From Hypericum androsaemum (Eukaryota; Streptophyta; Magnoliopsida; Malpighiales; Hypericaceae): DNA of 64,000 nucleotides. Below the pieces are notes generated by a model. The model ran no database searches, was not told the DNA's origin, and worked only from the letters and a program-made list of their open reading frames with translations. Position numbers and translations under genes: made by a program. The DNA is taken from positions 17,801,570-17,865,569 of the forward strand of contig OZ023186.1 in assembly GCA_963995505.1 (NCBI GenBank), written 5' to 3'. Below are positions 1-10,826 of this stretch, piece after piece. Numbering within the stretch: position 1 is the first letter of the stretch; each line of letters opens with the position of its first letter.

Positions 1-144
1 GTGGGAGATGTTGGACTTTGGGCCCATCAGGCAATTATTATTGTGCCTGATTGGGCCCAGGCCCATCAGGCCCATAAGTTGGGTTGGATGGGCCGGTCAA
101 CCCACGTTGACCGGCTTGATGCCACGTAGGCACCACGTAAGCGT

Positions 145-300
145 GACGCGGCGCCACGTGGCGGACATACAATCTGAAGTGCCACGTGGCGGACATGCGG
201 TCCGAAGCGCCACGTGGCGGGCACGCGGTCTGAAATACCCTGTGGCACGCCACGCGGCGGATATGCGGCCCAGTAGTGCTACGTGTCGCCACGTGGCGCA
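145..300. repeat. 28-bp GC-rich minisatellite with G-box cores
   Basis: Perfect CACGTG palindromes start at 155, 183, 211 and 290; the first three are exactly 28 bp apart. A degenerate copy lies near 246. The unit reads roughly GCCACGTGGCGGACATGCGG followed by TCTGAAG-like sequence. A TATA-like CTATAAAAGG follows at 321-330. CACGTG is the G-box/ABRE core bound by bZIP and bHLH factors (family knowledge). No gene start is recognisable downstream, so this may be a promoter-like part of a mobile element at the window edge. Confidence 0.6.
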
Positions 301-375
301 TTCTGATGTGCCGAATTTCCCTATAAAAGGAAAAATCTGGCTGGACCAATTGTGAAGTTTGCCCACAACCACTCA

Positions 376-2388
376 ATAAGAAAGGAAAAATTCTGGATTA
401 GTTCCTGAATTTTGATCAGATTTTCTATAGAGGAAATCTCGTGAAAATCAATTACAAATCCGTTAAAACGTGATCGTAATTCGACTAGCACGAAGACATT
501 GTGGACCCGAATCTGTGGACCTCTTGCTTCAACAAGTAAGTGATTTATTATTAACGAATTAGTTTGTTAATTGTCCGGCTTTAACACGTAATTACTCGTT
601 AATTACGCATTGAAACCTTCATATATTTTATGCGATAACTTCTACAACGGTGCGGTTTCAATGCTTAAGATTTTAATCTTATACTTTCTTAAAAGAAACT
701 AATTTTTCTCACTTGTAGTTGATTTTATCTGATATTCTCTCACTTTATTTGTATTAGGTATGTTAGGTCGACTGTTGCTTGCTACCAAATATCAAAATTT
801 CCAAAACAATTGAACTGTCGAGGTACCAAAACCAACTACCAACTGCCATCCCTCCTGTGATATTTCTCTGGTAATTTTTTTTTAGAAGGGTGGGAATTAA
901 TTGTTAATGAAAAGGGATGAACATACCATAGACCCTCAAAAGTCGCACCGACTGTTACATATACTTGTAATTAATTGAAACTATAAAAATAGAATCAAAA
1001 TAAAAGTCGTACCGATGAAGCTGGACAGTCACAACCTCGTTTCAAGAGAATTCTACGTGCGTTTGTTTGGATGCGTTTCGATTTGGCAACTTTCTTCCAT
1101 GCAGATGGTCACTTCACTACCTGGTAATGCCCCTTATTTTCCTCTTCTGGTTTGTTCTTTCCTGGTGACGGGTTCTTGTTCCAGCTTTCCTGTCTTCAGG
1201 TGTGCACTGGTGTAGTATTTTTTTTAGAAGGAGCACTGGTGTTGTATCGGGGTGGACAATTTAATGCAATCCATCTCGGTTGAAAAACCTCGAATAGTGA
1301 AAATTATATACTTCATAAATGTTAGGTCAATACAAGTAAAATATGGGTTTAATCACCTTAACAAATAACAAGAAAATAATATAAAGGACGAAAAAAATCA
1401 GTTGCCACAAGGTCGATCACACTATGAGAACATGATAAACAACTACCAAAGTCAAAGAATTTATAGTGTTAATATATCATAATCTAATACATAATAAAAA
1501 TTTATAGTAGCTATAAATTTGATACAAATATGAACACTTAAATCAAACTGTCCGTACAAGAAAAATAGCTTATCTGTCACGCCTGGATTATTCACATAAC
1601 CAAAAATCAAACTGTCGGTTTTCCAAAATTTTATATACTCTGGCATCTTGGATCAGGAGCCAACATGACAAGTGAGTTTACTTGTTATAATCCCATGCCA
1701 ATAATTAAGATTTTTTAACTTAATCAATAAATCTCAAATTTGAGTAATTAGTTTGTTAAAAAAGGTTAATCACTTTTCTGAATAACTATCTTATTAGAAT
1801 TCAAATTAGTCAACTTGATAGAAATATGAAATAGTATGAACCCAAGAAACTGCTTTATAATCTCCTTGCAAGTTTGCAACAAGTAAACAAGACAGCCTTT
1901 AGAAAAACAAGTAAACAAGACAAAAAAACACACACAAATCGAATCTCTGCCTTCTTTCTTTTTTCTATTTTTTAAGTGGTTGGACTAGTAATTGTTCATT
2001 AGATATAATAGTTGTACTACATGACAGTGCTTAAAATAAGTCAACTAAAATACGAAGCTGCAGGATTGAGTGGTTACTCAATTTAGACCGGACATCAAAT
2101 TCTAAAACATAGTGTCCGCAGCTAACCAAGAAATTACTAGACATAATTAACAACACCTAAAACCAAGAGATGTTAATTAGTAAATAAAAACTAAAACACC
2201 CAAAAGTAGTAAACAGTAAATACTTTTGAGGAAAGTAAACAGTAAATGCTAGATAACACCTTTTTTTCCCGAAGGAAGTAAATAACACCTACTTCCAACA
2301 ACAACAAAAAAGTAAACAACACCTACTCCCCTGGTTTCCTACTTCTGAAACAACCACTCCCGATGTTATTAACTGTCCCTTTGGACCA
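376..2388. other. AT-rich intergenic region, no gene seen
   Basis: There are only short ORFs with no recognisable product and no clear terminal repeats. The first 300 bases resemble the leader downstream of a TATA box and could belong to the same unknown element as the G-box array. The right part precedes the receptor-kinase gene and probably holds its promoter. Confidence 0.4.
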
Positions 2389-3399
2389 TTGACCATCAGA
2401 CAGAACCCTAAGGAAATCCACTTTGGTTGGTTGCTTGCTCTTCAAGAAAATGCCGGTTCCACCACTGTCTTAAAGCACCCATTTTTCTTGCAGAGTAAGT
2501 CTCTTTTTTCGCCGTTTTCGCTTACCCTTTTCGGTTTCAAGCCCTTTCTTTGCTTGGTCGTGATGCTTTGATCTGGGAATTCCCCTGCTTCTTGTGTTTG
2601 CTATAAGGAAATCTGTGTAGAAGTTAAGAAAATGGTAAAAGAAAAGAGCCTTTTCCCTCTTTCTCGAACTCGAGACATTGTTAAGGTAGAATAACTCTCG
2701 CCTAGTTGTATCCTTTTTGGTGGTTTTCTTGGTGGAAGTTTCTATCTTTGGTCTTTTGGTTTTGCTTTTCCTGAGGAGGTCATAAATGGGTCCTCTCTGG
2801 GTTGACCAAAGTTTCGAACTTTATAACCGGCCTTGTAATTAAATCCACCCTATTTAAACTACAATGAAATCTCTTTTTGTCTTAAGATCGAGGGAAATCT
2901 CTTGTTGGGATTCAAAATTTATGCAAATTTTTAATGTGTACAGGCTGGTTCTTGGTGGGTTCCTCAATTAACCATGGCTGGTTTAATTTTTTTTCTTTTT
3001 TCTTGAATAAAGTTCACATTTTTTGGGGACTTCCAGTTCTTGTAAAAAGTTCAACCCTTTGGAAAGGTTAGTTTATGTTGTACTTGGTGTGGACATCTGG
3101 CTTTTGTTCACAGTTAGGACAAGTATTTTCCTTCTGGACATAATTATTGAGGTCTTCTCTGTGGTGTTTGTCCCATCTGGGAATTGTATTCATTGATTGA
3201 CTTTTAGTTCCTGTCTGTAATGCTTGAGCAGAATCCTAATTCTGACCCTTAATTCTTTGGAGGAAATGGATAGATAATTGAATGGTCAAAATCAGGGAAG
3301 TCTTTAGTCTTTGGTCAAATAATCATGTATTGGATTTGTATTTCTGATGCAGATTCACCAATGGATTAAAGGCTGCAATTTTGGATTGGTCATAAAGAA
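2389..3399 (+). promoter_or_regulatory. probable 5' leader of the kinase gene with a leader intron
   Basis: A consensus donor (GCAGA|GTAAGT) lies near 2493 and a consensus acceptor (TTCTGATGCAG) ends near 3352, about 48 bases before the ATG at 3400. The stretch between is T-rich and has no coding signal. A leader intron of about 860 bp is inferred from splice signals only. Confidence 0.4.
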
Positions 3400-5339
3400 A
3401 TGAAAGGGGAGTCGTCTGGCTTGATCATTGGCATCTCGATCGGGGTAGTGATCGGATTGCTTCTGGCTATTCTTTCACTGTTCTGCTTCAGGTATCATAG
3501 GAAGCGCTCACAGATAGGGAATAGCAGTTCTAGAAGGGCTGCTGCGCTTCCAATCCGTGCCAATGGCGCTGACTCATGTACCGTATTGTCAGACTCAACC
3601 ATCGGTCCGGAATCGCCTGTGAAATCCGGACGCCGTGGAATAGCCGTTTGGCTTGAAGGTTTTAGGAGGGCCAATATTATTGCAGTGTCTGGGATACCGG
3701 AGTACTCCTACAAGTATGAGCAACGACCATATTCGGTCATTGTTTGTGTGTTCAAATCCCGTGGTATGGTTCGTGGAATTTGATCGTATTGTTATTTGTG
3801 CAGGGACCTTCAGAAGGCAACCTCCAATTTCACGACGCTGTTAGGACAAGGAGCTTTTGGTTCTGTTTTCAAAGCTCAAATGGCAACTGGGGAAACAGTT
3901 GCTGTCAAAGTTCTTTCAACTGATTCTAAGCAAGGAGAGAAAGAGTTTCAGACCGAGGTATTCCTTGCTCATGGTTAATGTTCCGATGAGCATTTCGCAT
4001 AGATGAATCTTTTCGCATAGCTGAGTTTATGGTTCAGCAGATATGTAATTATGCTGCCATGTTTTCAGGTTCTGTTACTCGGGAGGTTGCATCACAGAAA
4101 TCTTGTAAATCTAGTGGGCTACTGTGCAGAAAAGGGTCAACACATACTTGTATATGTCTACATGAACAAAGGAAGCTTGGCTTCTCACTTGTATGGTAAG
4201 TTTATCTCTCAAAAAGATGAGAAGAGGACCATCAAAGAAACTTTTGGTCCCTATGAAGAAGTGCTTCTCCCTTTCCTCCAGGTTCCAACAACGTGCCATT
4301 GAGCTGGGACATGAGGCTTTATACTGCTTTGGATGTAGCAAGGGGCTTGGAGTATCTTCATGATGGGGTGAGCTTTTGTTTACGCTTGATGCTTTATCTC
4401 GTAGTCAGTTTGTCGCGATACTTGTGATACATGATCTTAGATCTGATGATTGATGTACTCTTGTTATCTTTTCTTTCAGGCTGTTCCTCCTGTGATTCAT
4501 CGGGACATTAAATCCTCCAACATTCTGTTGGATCATGCCATGAGAGCCAGGGTATACCTTGTCTGCTTGATGAAGCTCTCAACTCTTTCCAGTTCATAGT
4601 TGAAATTTTTCTTAGCAGTGTCGTTCGAGCTATTTTCCGATGGGTCAATCTGCTATGCTGATGACTAATCACATTCTTTGTGGATACTGGTGCAAGTAGG
4701 TTGCTGATTTTGGACTTTCAAGAGAAGAGATGGTTGACAAAAATGCAGCAAATATACGAGGGACTTTTGGATATCTCGATCCCGAATACATTTCTACAAA
4801 CACATTTACCAAGAAGAGTGACGTGTACAGCTACGGAGTTTTGCTCTTCGAACTTATAGCCGGCAGAAATCCTCAGCAGGGACTTATGGAATATGTTGAA
4901 CTGGTATGGATCTCTTCTCTAGGCCAGGGTGCAGTGTTGCAACTTGTGGTCATATTTATGCAGTTGCAGTGCCTAATCATTCCATTACTGATATATCGAA
5001 TAGGCGGCAATGAGCATCGAGGGTAAAGTTGGATGGGAGGAAGTAGCAGATTCGCGTCTGGATGGCAAATTCGACGTGCAAGAGCTCAACGAAGTCGCAG
5101 CTCTAGCGTACAAGTGTGTGCACCGATCCCCAAAGAAGCGGCCTTCCATGAGGGACATAGTGCAGGTGCTTTCGCGGATCCTCAAATCGAGGCGCTCGAA
5201 GACACATCATCGGAACTCCCTCTCCGCTAATGCCGACGACATGTCCGTCGACATTGACCAATCAGAGAGCAGGACTCCGGCATCCGAACACCACAGGAGA
5301 CTGGAGTCCCTGGACAGCACTGGAGATTTTGACGTGTGA
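3400..5339 (+). CDS. CRLK1: CRLK1-like receptor-like protein kinase
   Basis: Seven exons fit with consistent phase: 3400-3713, 3804-3957, 4069-4195, 4282-4367, 4480-4551, 4700-4903 and 5004-5339, giving 430 residues. The N-terminus has one membrane segment at about residues 7-30, followed by basic residues and a short cytosolic linker. The kinase domain follows: glycine loop GQGAFGSV (119-126), VAVK lysine K140, catalytic HRDIKSSN from 234, DFG at 254-256 and DPEYIS in the activation segment. There is almost no extracellular domain. This layout and the wording of the segments ([21 protein letters not shown]) match the Arabidopsis calcium/calmodulin-regulated kinases CRLK1/CRLK2, closer to CRLK1. 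In Arabidopsis CRLK1 acts at the plasma membrane in cold signalling through MEKK1 (literature). Calmodulin binding is inferred from family only. The next gene downstream, L24, is also its neighbour in Arabidopsis. Confidence 0.9.
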
Positions 5340-6340
5340 GGACAGTTTGTTTTGATTCTTCTCCAACCATTGACTTTTTGGTTCATAGTTTTTGTGATGC
5401 ATAGGAGGATGCAAATGCAAAAAAATGCTGTAGTTGGGGGCTTCAATGTAATTTTCCTGTAACATAAGTAGGTTTTTTCTATTTTACTTTTTCCTCCCTA
5501 TCTGAATAGGGAAGAGCAAGAAAATCAGGTCCCTGATTCTTGTATAACACTTCAGAAATGAAAATTTCACAAAGAAAAGAAGAAAAAAGTGTGCTCTCAT
5601 GTACATAATTCGTGCTTTTAACAAATATTTATATCATATATATTCATTTTACTGTTATAGTGACTTATAGTTGTTCTAAACGTATTAATCTCAAAATCAG
5701 TTAAATTTTTCGTATTTATAAATAAGATTCAACTATGTGCAATTGGCATAATCTCAATCTCCATCTCCACCGACAAAGATTGACTAGCAATGTGATAATT
5801 TCAACATTTATATCCAACAATAAGATTGGCACTTCACATATATGATTCGCTATATTATATTCAACTCTTATTTTCTATTATTTTTTGTCTATCTTTTTTT
5901 ATTGCTATGCTACCCGAGACCTATAATTTGTCTAATCAGAAAGGGTTTTATCAATTTTTGTATATGCAATTCAAGAGAATTGTATCTATACCTCATTCAA
6001 CCAAAGTGCATGTAGCTTAACGGCACAAGCAGTTATTAAATTCAAAGAGGTTCACGGGTGTAAAATTTTTACCTTTCAAAAAAAATATACTTGATTTATT
6101 TTATCTCATATATCATATGCCTCTCTTTTAGAATTTCACTATCCTTTAGATTTATGACAAGTACTACAAGATTCAATTTCTCTTCATATATTTTAATTTG
6201 TCAAATCTTTCTGATCTTACTCAAAAGAATAAGGTCATCTATTGGGTTAGAGCCCATCTAAATATGCCCAAGTGTAATCTGGCCCACCGACAAAACGCAG
6301 TAGTTTCAAGCCACATTATCCTCACAGAAAATCCATTTAT
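5340..6340. other. 3' flank of the kinase gene and AT-rich spacer
   Basis: The first 200 or so bases are probably the 3' untranslated region; AATGAAAAT-type poly(A) signals occur near 5556. The remainder is AT-rich with no recognisable gene or repeat boundary. Confidence 0.4.
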
Positions 6341-6349
6341 TTCTTTATT

Positions 6350-7835
6350 GGAAAAAGTTCACTTTAGTACCCTGTGATATAGCCTAAAATCACTTTAGTA
6401 CCCTGTGGTAAAAAACTGACCAATTGAGTCATACTTATTTCAATTAACATCAAAAAGGTCCACGGGTAGCTGCCCGGACCTGACCGAACCCTGCCCGTCT
6501 GACTAGGCTTACCACATCAATAAAATTTGATGACGTGGCATCTTTCTCTCTCCTCCTCCTTCTTCTTCTTCCTCCTCCTCTTCTTCTTCTTCTTCCTCTT
6601 CCCTTACACACCTTCAACCCAGAAATTACAAACCAACTCTGCATAATTCAACAAAATTAAACTAATTTTCATCAATCAATATCCTCCTAAACAAAACACA
6701 TAACAATAGACTTCCAGACCGACAGTGTCCGGAACCAGCGGGAGCACCTCGTCCTCCACCTCCCCGACGCCCAAATGCGCCTCTCCCCCCGCCAGACAAC
6801 ATCGACTCCCTCGACGCCGGCGTCCTCCGACGGTTCCGGAAGAAGCTCTTCAGGAACTACTCCGCCTGGTGCTCTTACCTCAACAAGAAGTCCAATGTCT
6901 GGATCTCCGATCGCCGTGCCGCCGCCGATCTCTTACCTCACCTACCTTCCCCTTTGATTCCTCTCTTTCCCAATCGTTGTTCAAAATCTTTCCTAAAAGA
7001 AATTCGTTGTCCAAAATCTGCTAATTCCAAATGGAAAAGAAATAAAGAAGAAGAAGCGATTGAAGAACATGCCGACTCCCTCGACGCCGGCGTCCTCCTC
7101 GGCTCTTTCCTCCGGACCTCCGTGTCTCCGGCAGCGTAGGCCTCGGGACATGATATGACCCCGCTGCAGAGCCCCTGGTTTTCGTGCCAGTAAATAAGAA
7201 AAAGAGCCTCCCCAAGTATCCCATCCCAGAGAAGATGGAATCGCCGGAGACAACCACTGCCGCTGTGGAAAACTGCCGGGAAACACCACCGCTGTTGTCG
7301 AATCGTCCCTCGAGCTCTGTCGCTGTCGAATTGTCCTTCTTCCCTCTCGAGGACGACGGTGATGGCGCCACATTAATCGTCGCTTATTCCCTCTCGACGG
7401 TGACGGTGATGGAAAGTTATGTCATTTTAGGACAATGATCGGATTTGTGAGAATGTGGAATTGGGGTTTATTTTTTAGTTAGGTTTTATTAGAGCTTGTG
7501 GTAATTTCAGGGGGTTATGATGTTCATATGGATTTTTTTTTTGTTGGCAGATTTCTTGGTGAATCAAAGGAATTTTGCTGGGAAGAAGAAGAAGAAAAAA
7601 GGGGAAGGAGGAGATAGAAAGGAATATCACGTGGCGCCACATCATAAAATTTTGTTGATGTGGCTTGTCTACGTGGTCGGGTAGGGTTCGGTCAGGTCCG
7701 GGCAGGTCCGGGCAGCTGCCCGTAGACCTTTTTGATGTTAATTGGAATAAGTATGACTCGATTGGTCAGTTTTTTACCACAGAGTACTAAAGTGATTTTA
7801 GGCTATACTACACGGTACTAAAATGAACTTTTCCC
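6350..7835. mobile_element. Mutator-like TIR element (Pack-MULE type)
   Basis: The two ends are inverted copies of roughly 170 bp. The left begins GGAAAAAGTTC and the right ends GAACTTTTCCC; both include the ACTTTAGTACCCTG-like block, the CAATTGAGTCATACTTATT-like block and GCAGCTGCCCG-like sequence. The flanks are TTCTTTATT (6341-6349) and TTATTTATT (7836-7844), an 8/9 match for the 9-bp duplication typical of Mutator-like elements. No transposase is present, so it is non-autonomous. The inside is GC-rich and carries a captured host fragment. The element ends 78 bp before the L24 start codon, so it sits in that gene's promoter or leader. Confidence 0.8.
6724..6940 (+). pseudogene. captured callose synthase (GSL8/CalS10-like) fragment
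   Basis: Reading + strand, one frame gives VRNQREHLVLHL then DAQMRL; after a one-base slip in a run of C near 6790 a second frame gives PPDNIDSLDAGVLRRF and then WCSYLNKKSNVWISDRR. From memory, this wording matches the N-terminal region (Vta1-like/FKS1 part) of plant callose synthases of the GSL8/CalS10 type. The fragment is about 70 codons, has no start or splice context of its own and is frameshifted, so it is a captured gene piece and not a gene. A second partial copy of the GACTCCCTCGACGCCGGCGT stretch recurs near 7075. The rest of the cargo (7140-7440) is unrecognised. Confidence 0.65.
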
Positions 7836-7913
7836 TTATTTATTTATCCATTTCTCACCTCAAAACTCAGAGAAACAACCGAGGGAAAGAAGAAAGGGAG
7901 GAGGAGAAAGAAA

Positions 7914-9760
7914 ATGGCAGCCATGGCTGCACTTCAAAGCTCAATGAGCTCCCTCTCAATCTCTCCCTCCACTTCCTTTTGGGGGCAGCCCCTCTCTCAC
8001 CACCATGCCTCCTCTTTTCTTCCTGTAAGCTACCATCATCCCCATTTTCTCATTTAATGTTCTTCATTTTTTTAGGGTTTGTGTGGGAATGGGTGAGCAC
8101 CAAGCTTGTGTCTTTCTTGTAAAGTTTGCTTCTTTATGGTTGTCTCAGAATTGGGTTTTGGCTGAATTGGAGTTTGGGATGTGGGTTTTTTGAGAAACTT
8201 GTGTTTGGTTCTTCCAATATTAGAATTCTAGGAAGGAGGGGTTTACCTGCTAGGCTCCTGAGATAATGTACTTGTTGATGTGATTCCATGAGGAGTTTAT
8301 TTTCTTTGGTGAAATCTCTTTATTCAGAGTCGAGCACTTTCAGACGCCATTCAGGGGCCAACTCTCCCAATGGGATTCCATGAGGAGATTGGAACACCGA
8401 TTTTCCAGGGAAAAATGGATGGCCCTTTTCTGTGTGAACTATAGCTAGGGATAGACTGGGTATATGGCAAACAGAGAGCCGGTATTTTGTGTGTTGGACT
8501 GATGGTTTCGGTTCTACTTTGCTCGAGACGAATTCAGAGACTACGGACGCCTTTTCTGTTCTTCTTTTTGGCATGTCGTCCCTGACATCATGGCTTTGTT
8601 CTAGTTCTAGCAGATTCCTAACGGAAGCTTAGATGCTCGTTTCCAATATTATGTCGTTGTTATGACCTGGACTTACTTGAATCATTAATGCTGATTATGG
8701 TTGTTCTGTTTCCGTGATAATGATTTATATTTATGTTCTGTCTGCAGATGAATTCACCTCGGAAGCCATGCCTAATTGTTGCAAAGGTACAGTGAGCTCT
8801 TTCCTTCTGCTTCCTATGCCCCTCTACTTATGAAGTACTTAGCATATGAATTTGATTTATGAACGGGTATTTCAAGGGATTCTTACTGTTACATCCGAGC
8901 AAAATGGTTGACTTGTCCTAGAGCCACCATAAAAGTGCCAGTTAGGCTGTAGGGATACCAATAGAGACACCGTTGGGAGACTCTGGTAACCAATAAGCGT
9001 CATATGACAGCAGAGATACACTCCAATTTATCATGTGATGTCATGCATGCTTTTACCATGCATGCTCTTTTGCACTCCGAGGACAAATCAGCTTCTCAAT
9101 CAACATCTTGACCCTTAAGTTTGTGGTTCTTGTCATAGAACTGCTTCCTTCGAGTACCAAATAGTTTTGTATGGATTGAAATTTTTGTATCCTGCTGAAT
9201 TTTCTGGGGACTGATAAATCACGTCTTGACGGGTTTGCACCTGGTTACTAACTTTCAGCTCAATCATTGGGAGAGGAAGGAGTGCAAGGAAAACGGTCTG
9301 CCAGTCTTACACAAAATGCACATTAAGGTGGGCGACACAGTTAAAGTTATAGCTGGAGACGATAAGGGTAAAATTGGAGAGGTTACCGAGATCTTCAAAC
9401 ATAACAGCAAAGTGCTGGTAAAGGATATAAACCTGAAGACAAAACATATGAAAAGCCGGGAAAAGGGCGAGCCCGGCCAGATTAAGAAGGTTAGCCAAAC
9501 TGTTACATTGGATTTGTTTCTCTTTGCCTTTTTGACCAGAGGAGTTTCTTATGATCTGCAGATCGAAGCACCCATTCATAGCTCAAACGTGATGCTCTAC
9601 TCCAAGGAGCAAAATGTGGCAAGCCGAGTCGGTCATAAAGTCCTTGCAGACGGGAAAGCGAGTCCGGTACATCATAAAGACGGGCGAAATCATCGACAGT
9701 GCAGAGAACTGGAAGAAGATGAAGGAAGAGAAGAGCAAGACCGCGGTAGCCGCTTCTTGA
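7914..9760 (+). CDS. RPL24: 50S ribosomal protein L24, chloroplastic (3' frameshift)
   Basis: Four exons: 7914-8024, 8748-8786, 9259-9489 and 9562-9760. The first encodes a Ser/Ala/His-rich transit peptide (MAAMAALQSSMSSLSIS...). The core starts at about residue 60 and carries the KOW/L24 motif: VKVIAGDDKGKIGEVTEI, then VKDINLKTKH and EAPIHSSNVMLYS. L24 helps start assembly of the large subunit of the chloroplast ribosome (family knowledge; SVR8 in Arabidopsis). The total of 580 coding bases is one more than a multiple of three. A run of three A at 9655-9657 appears to hold one base too many. In the current frame the protein departs from the family after VGHKVLADGK, while the other frame restores the expected tail ending in TGA at 9758-9760. 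The last intron, 9490-9561, is only 72 bases and has no in-frame stop. The gene is adjacent to the kinase, as in Arabidopsis. Confidence 0.88.
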
Positions 9761-9986
9761 TAGTGACACATACAACATGTTAATGTAGCTTAACATGTAT
9801 TTTGGTTCTCTATTTTCTCATTTTCAATTCAATTTTGCATTGATGGTGGAATTGGTGTGGCGATTTGGTTGGCCTAATTATGTCACCTACCTACCTTTGT
9901 ATGTATTTTACTGTCTTGATTTGAGGTTCACAACACTTTGTGGATTTAGCAGAGGAAAACTGTTTTATTATATTTATTTAAGGAGT

Positions 9987-10231
9987 ATTTGGGTTCAACC
10001 TAACTAATGTAGAAGATATTATTAGGAGAGACGTCTCTAAATAGGATCGATATTTAAAAAAAAATAGGGTCGAGATTTTAAAAAATTGTATCCACGGCAA
10101 GCCTATACTATTTGGGTTCAACCTAACTAATATAAAAAATATTATTAGGAGAAACGTCCCTAAATAGGATCGATATTTTTAAAAAAATAGGGTCGAGATT
10201 TAAAAAAATTGTGTCCACGGCAAGCCTATGT
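9987..10231. repeat. tandem duplication, about 123-bp unit, two copies
   Basis: Two copies start at 9987 and 10110 with ATTTGGGTTCAACCTAACTA and end with CCACGGCAAGCCTAT. They differ by a few substitutions and A-run lengths. No coding content. Confidence 0.85.
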
Positions 10232-10826
10232 CATGGAAGTTCTGTATAGGCCAAATGTACTAACCTGGAATAAATTTTTTTTCGGTTTTATCAATCTGGA
10301 CCTGTCTGGCCTATATATATATATAATCATGTGGCTAATTTATATTTGAATCGTGTAGAATAAAATAATATCGGCAGAATTGGTCAATTCGAGTTTTTTT
10401 TGTTTATATGGTCTCAGTCCTAATATCCTGCCTATCCTTATCCTCTTTACCAAATTGACCAAAGATTAGATGGTGAGATTTAATAGCACAATTTAATGAT
10501 TTATCATCTTTTTTTTGTCTAAACAACTATTCTCTGGACGATAGCGTCGTTCTAACTGAGTGGAATAATTGAAAGGTAACAGATCTCTTCTAACAAATAT
10601 TTAATACTGTTACATTCACAAGAAGAGCTCGAATCCAAGATTTTTTTGGTTAAGCTGTAACGCATTCCCGGTTCATATTTAAGTGTTTGATGGTCCATCT
10701 TATATATTTATCCAGATGCTCACTTCTCACCTTCCAATAGCATCACAATCACAAAACTCAACCTTTCAATAATCCAACTACCTTCCAATAGTCAACTCCT
10801 CAAACCCCACCAAATTGCCTACGGAG
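10232..10826. promoter_or_regulatory. spacer and putative promoter of the DFR-like gene
   Basis: AT-rich region with no ORF of note. A TATATATATATA stretch lies near 10313 and a TATATATTTA near 10701, about 125 bases before the ATG; the latter is the better TATA candidate. The leader close to the ATG is rich in CA and CT. Confidence 0.35.

Noticed and set aside
9226..9783. Single 185-codon ORF as the L24 gene
   Set aside because: It includes part of one intron and the whole open 72-base intron and lacks the transit peptide; the four-exon model fits better.
10815..10826. Earlier start for the DFR-like gene
   Set aside because: Position 10815 is TTG and not ATG; the first ATG in frame is at 10827 and fits the family N-terminus.
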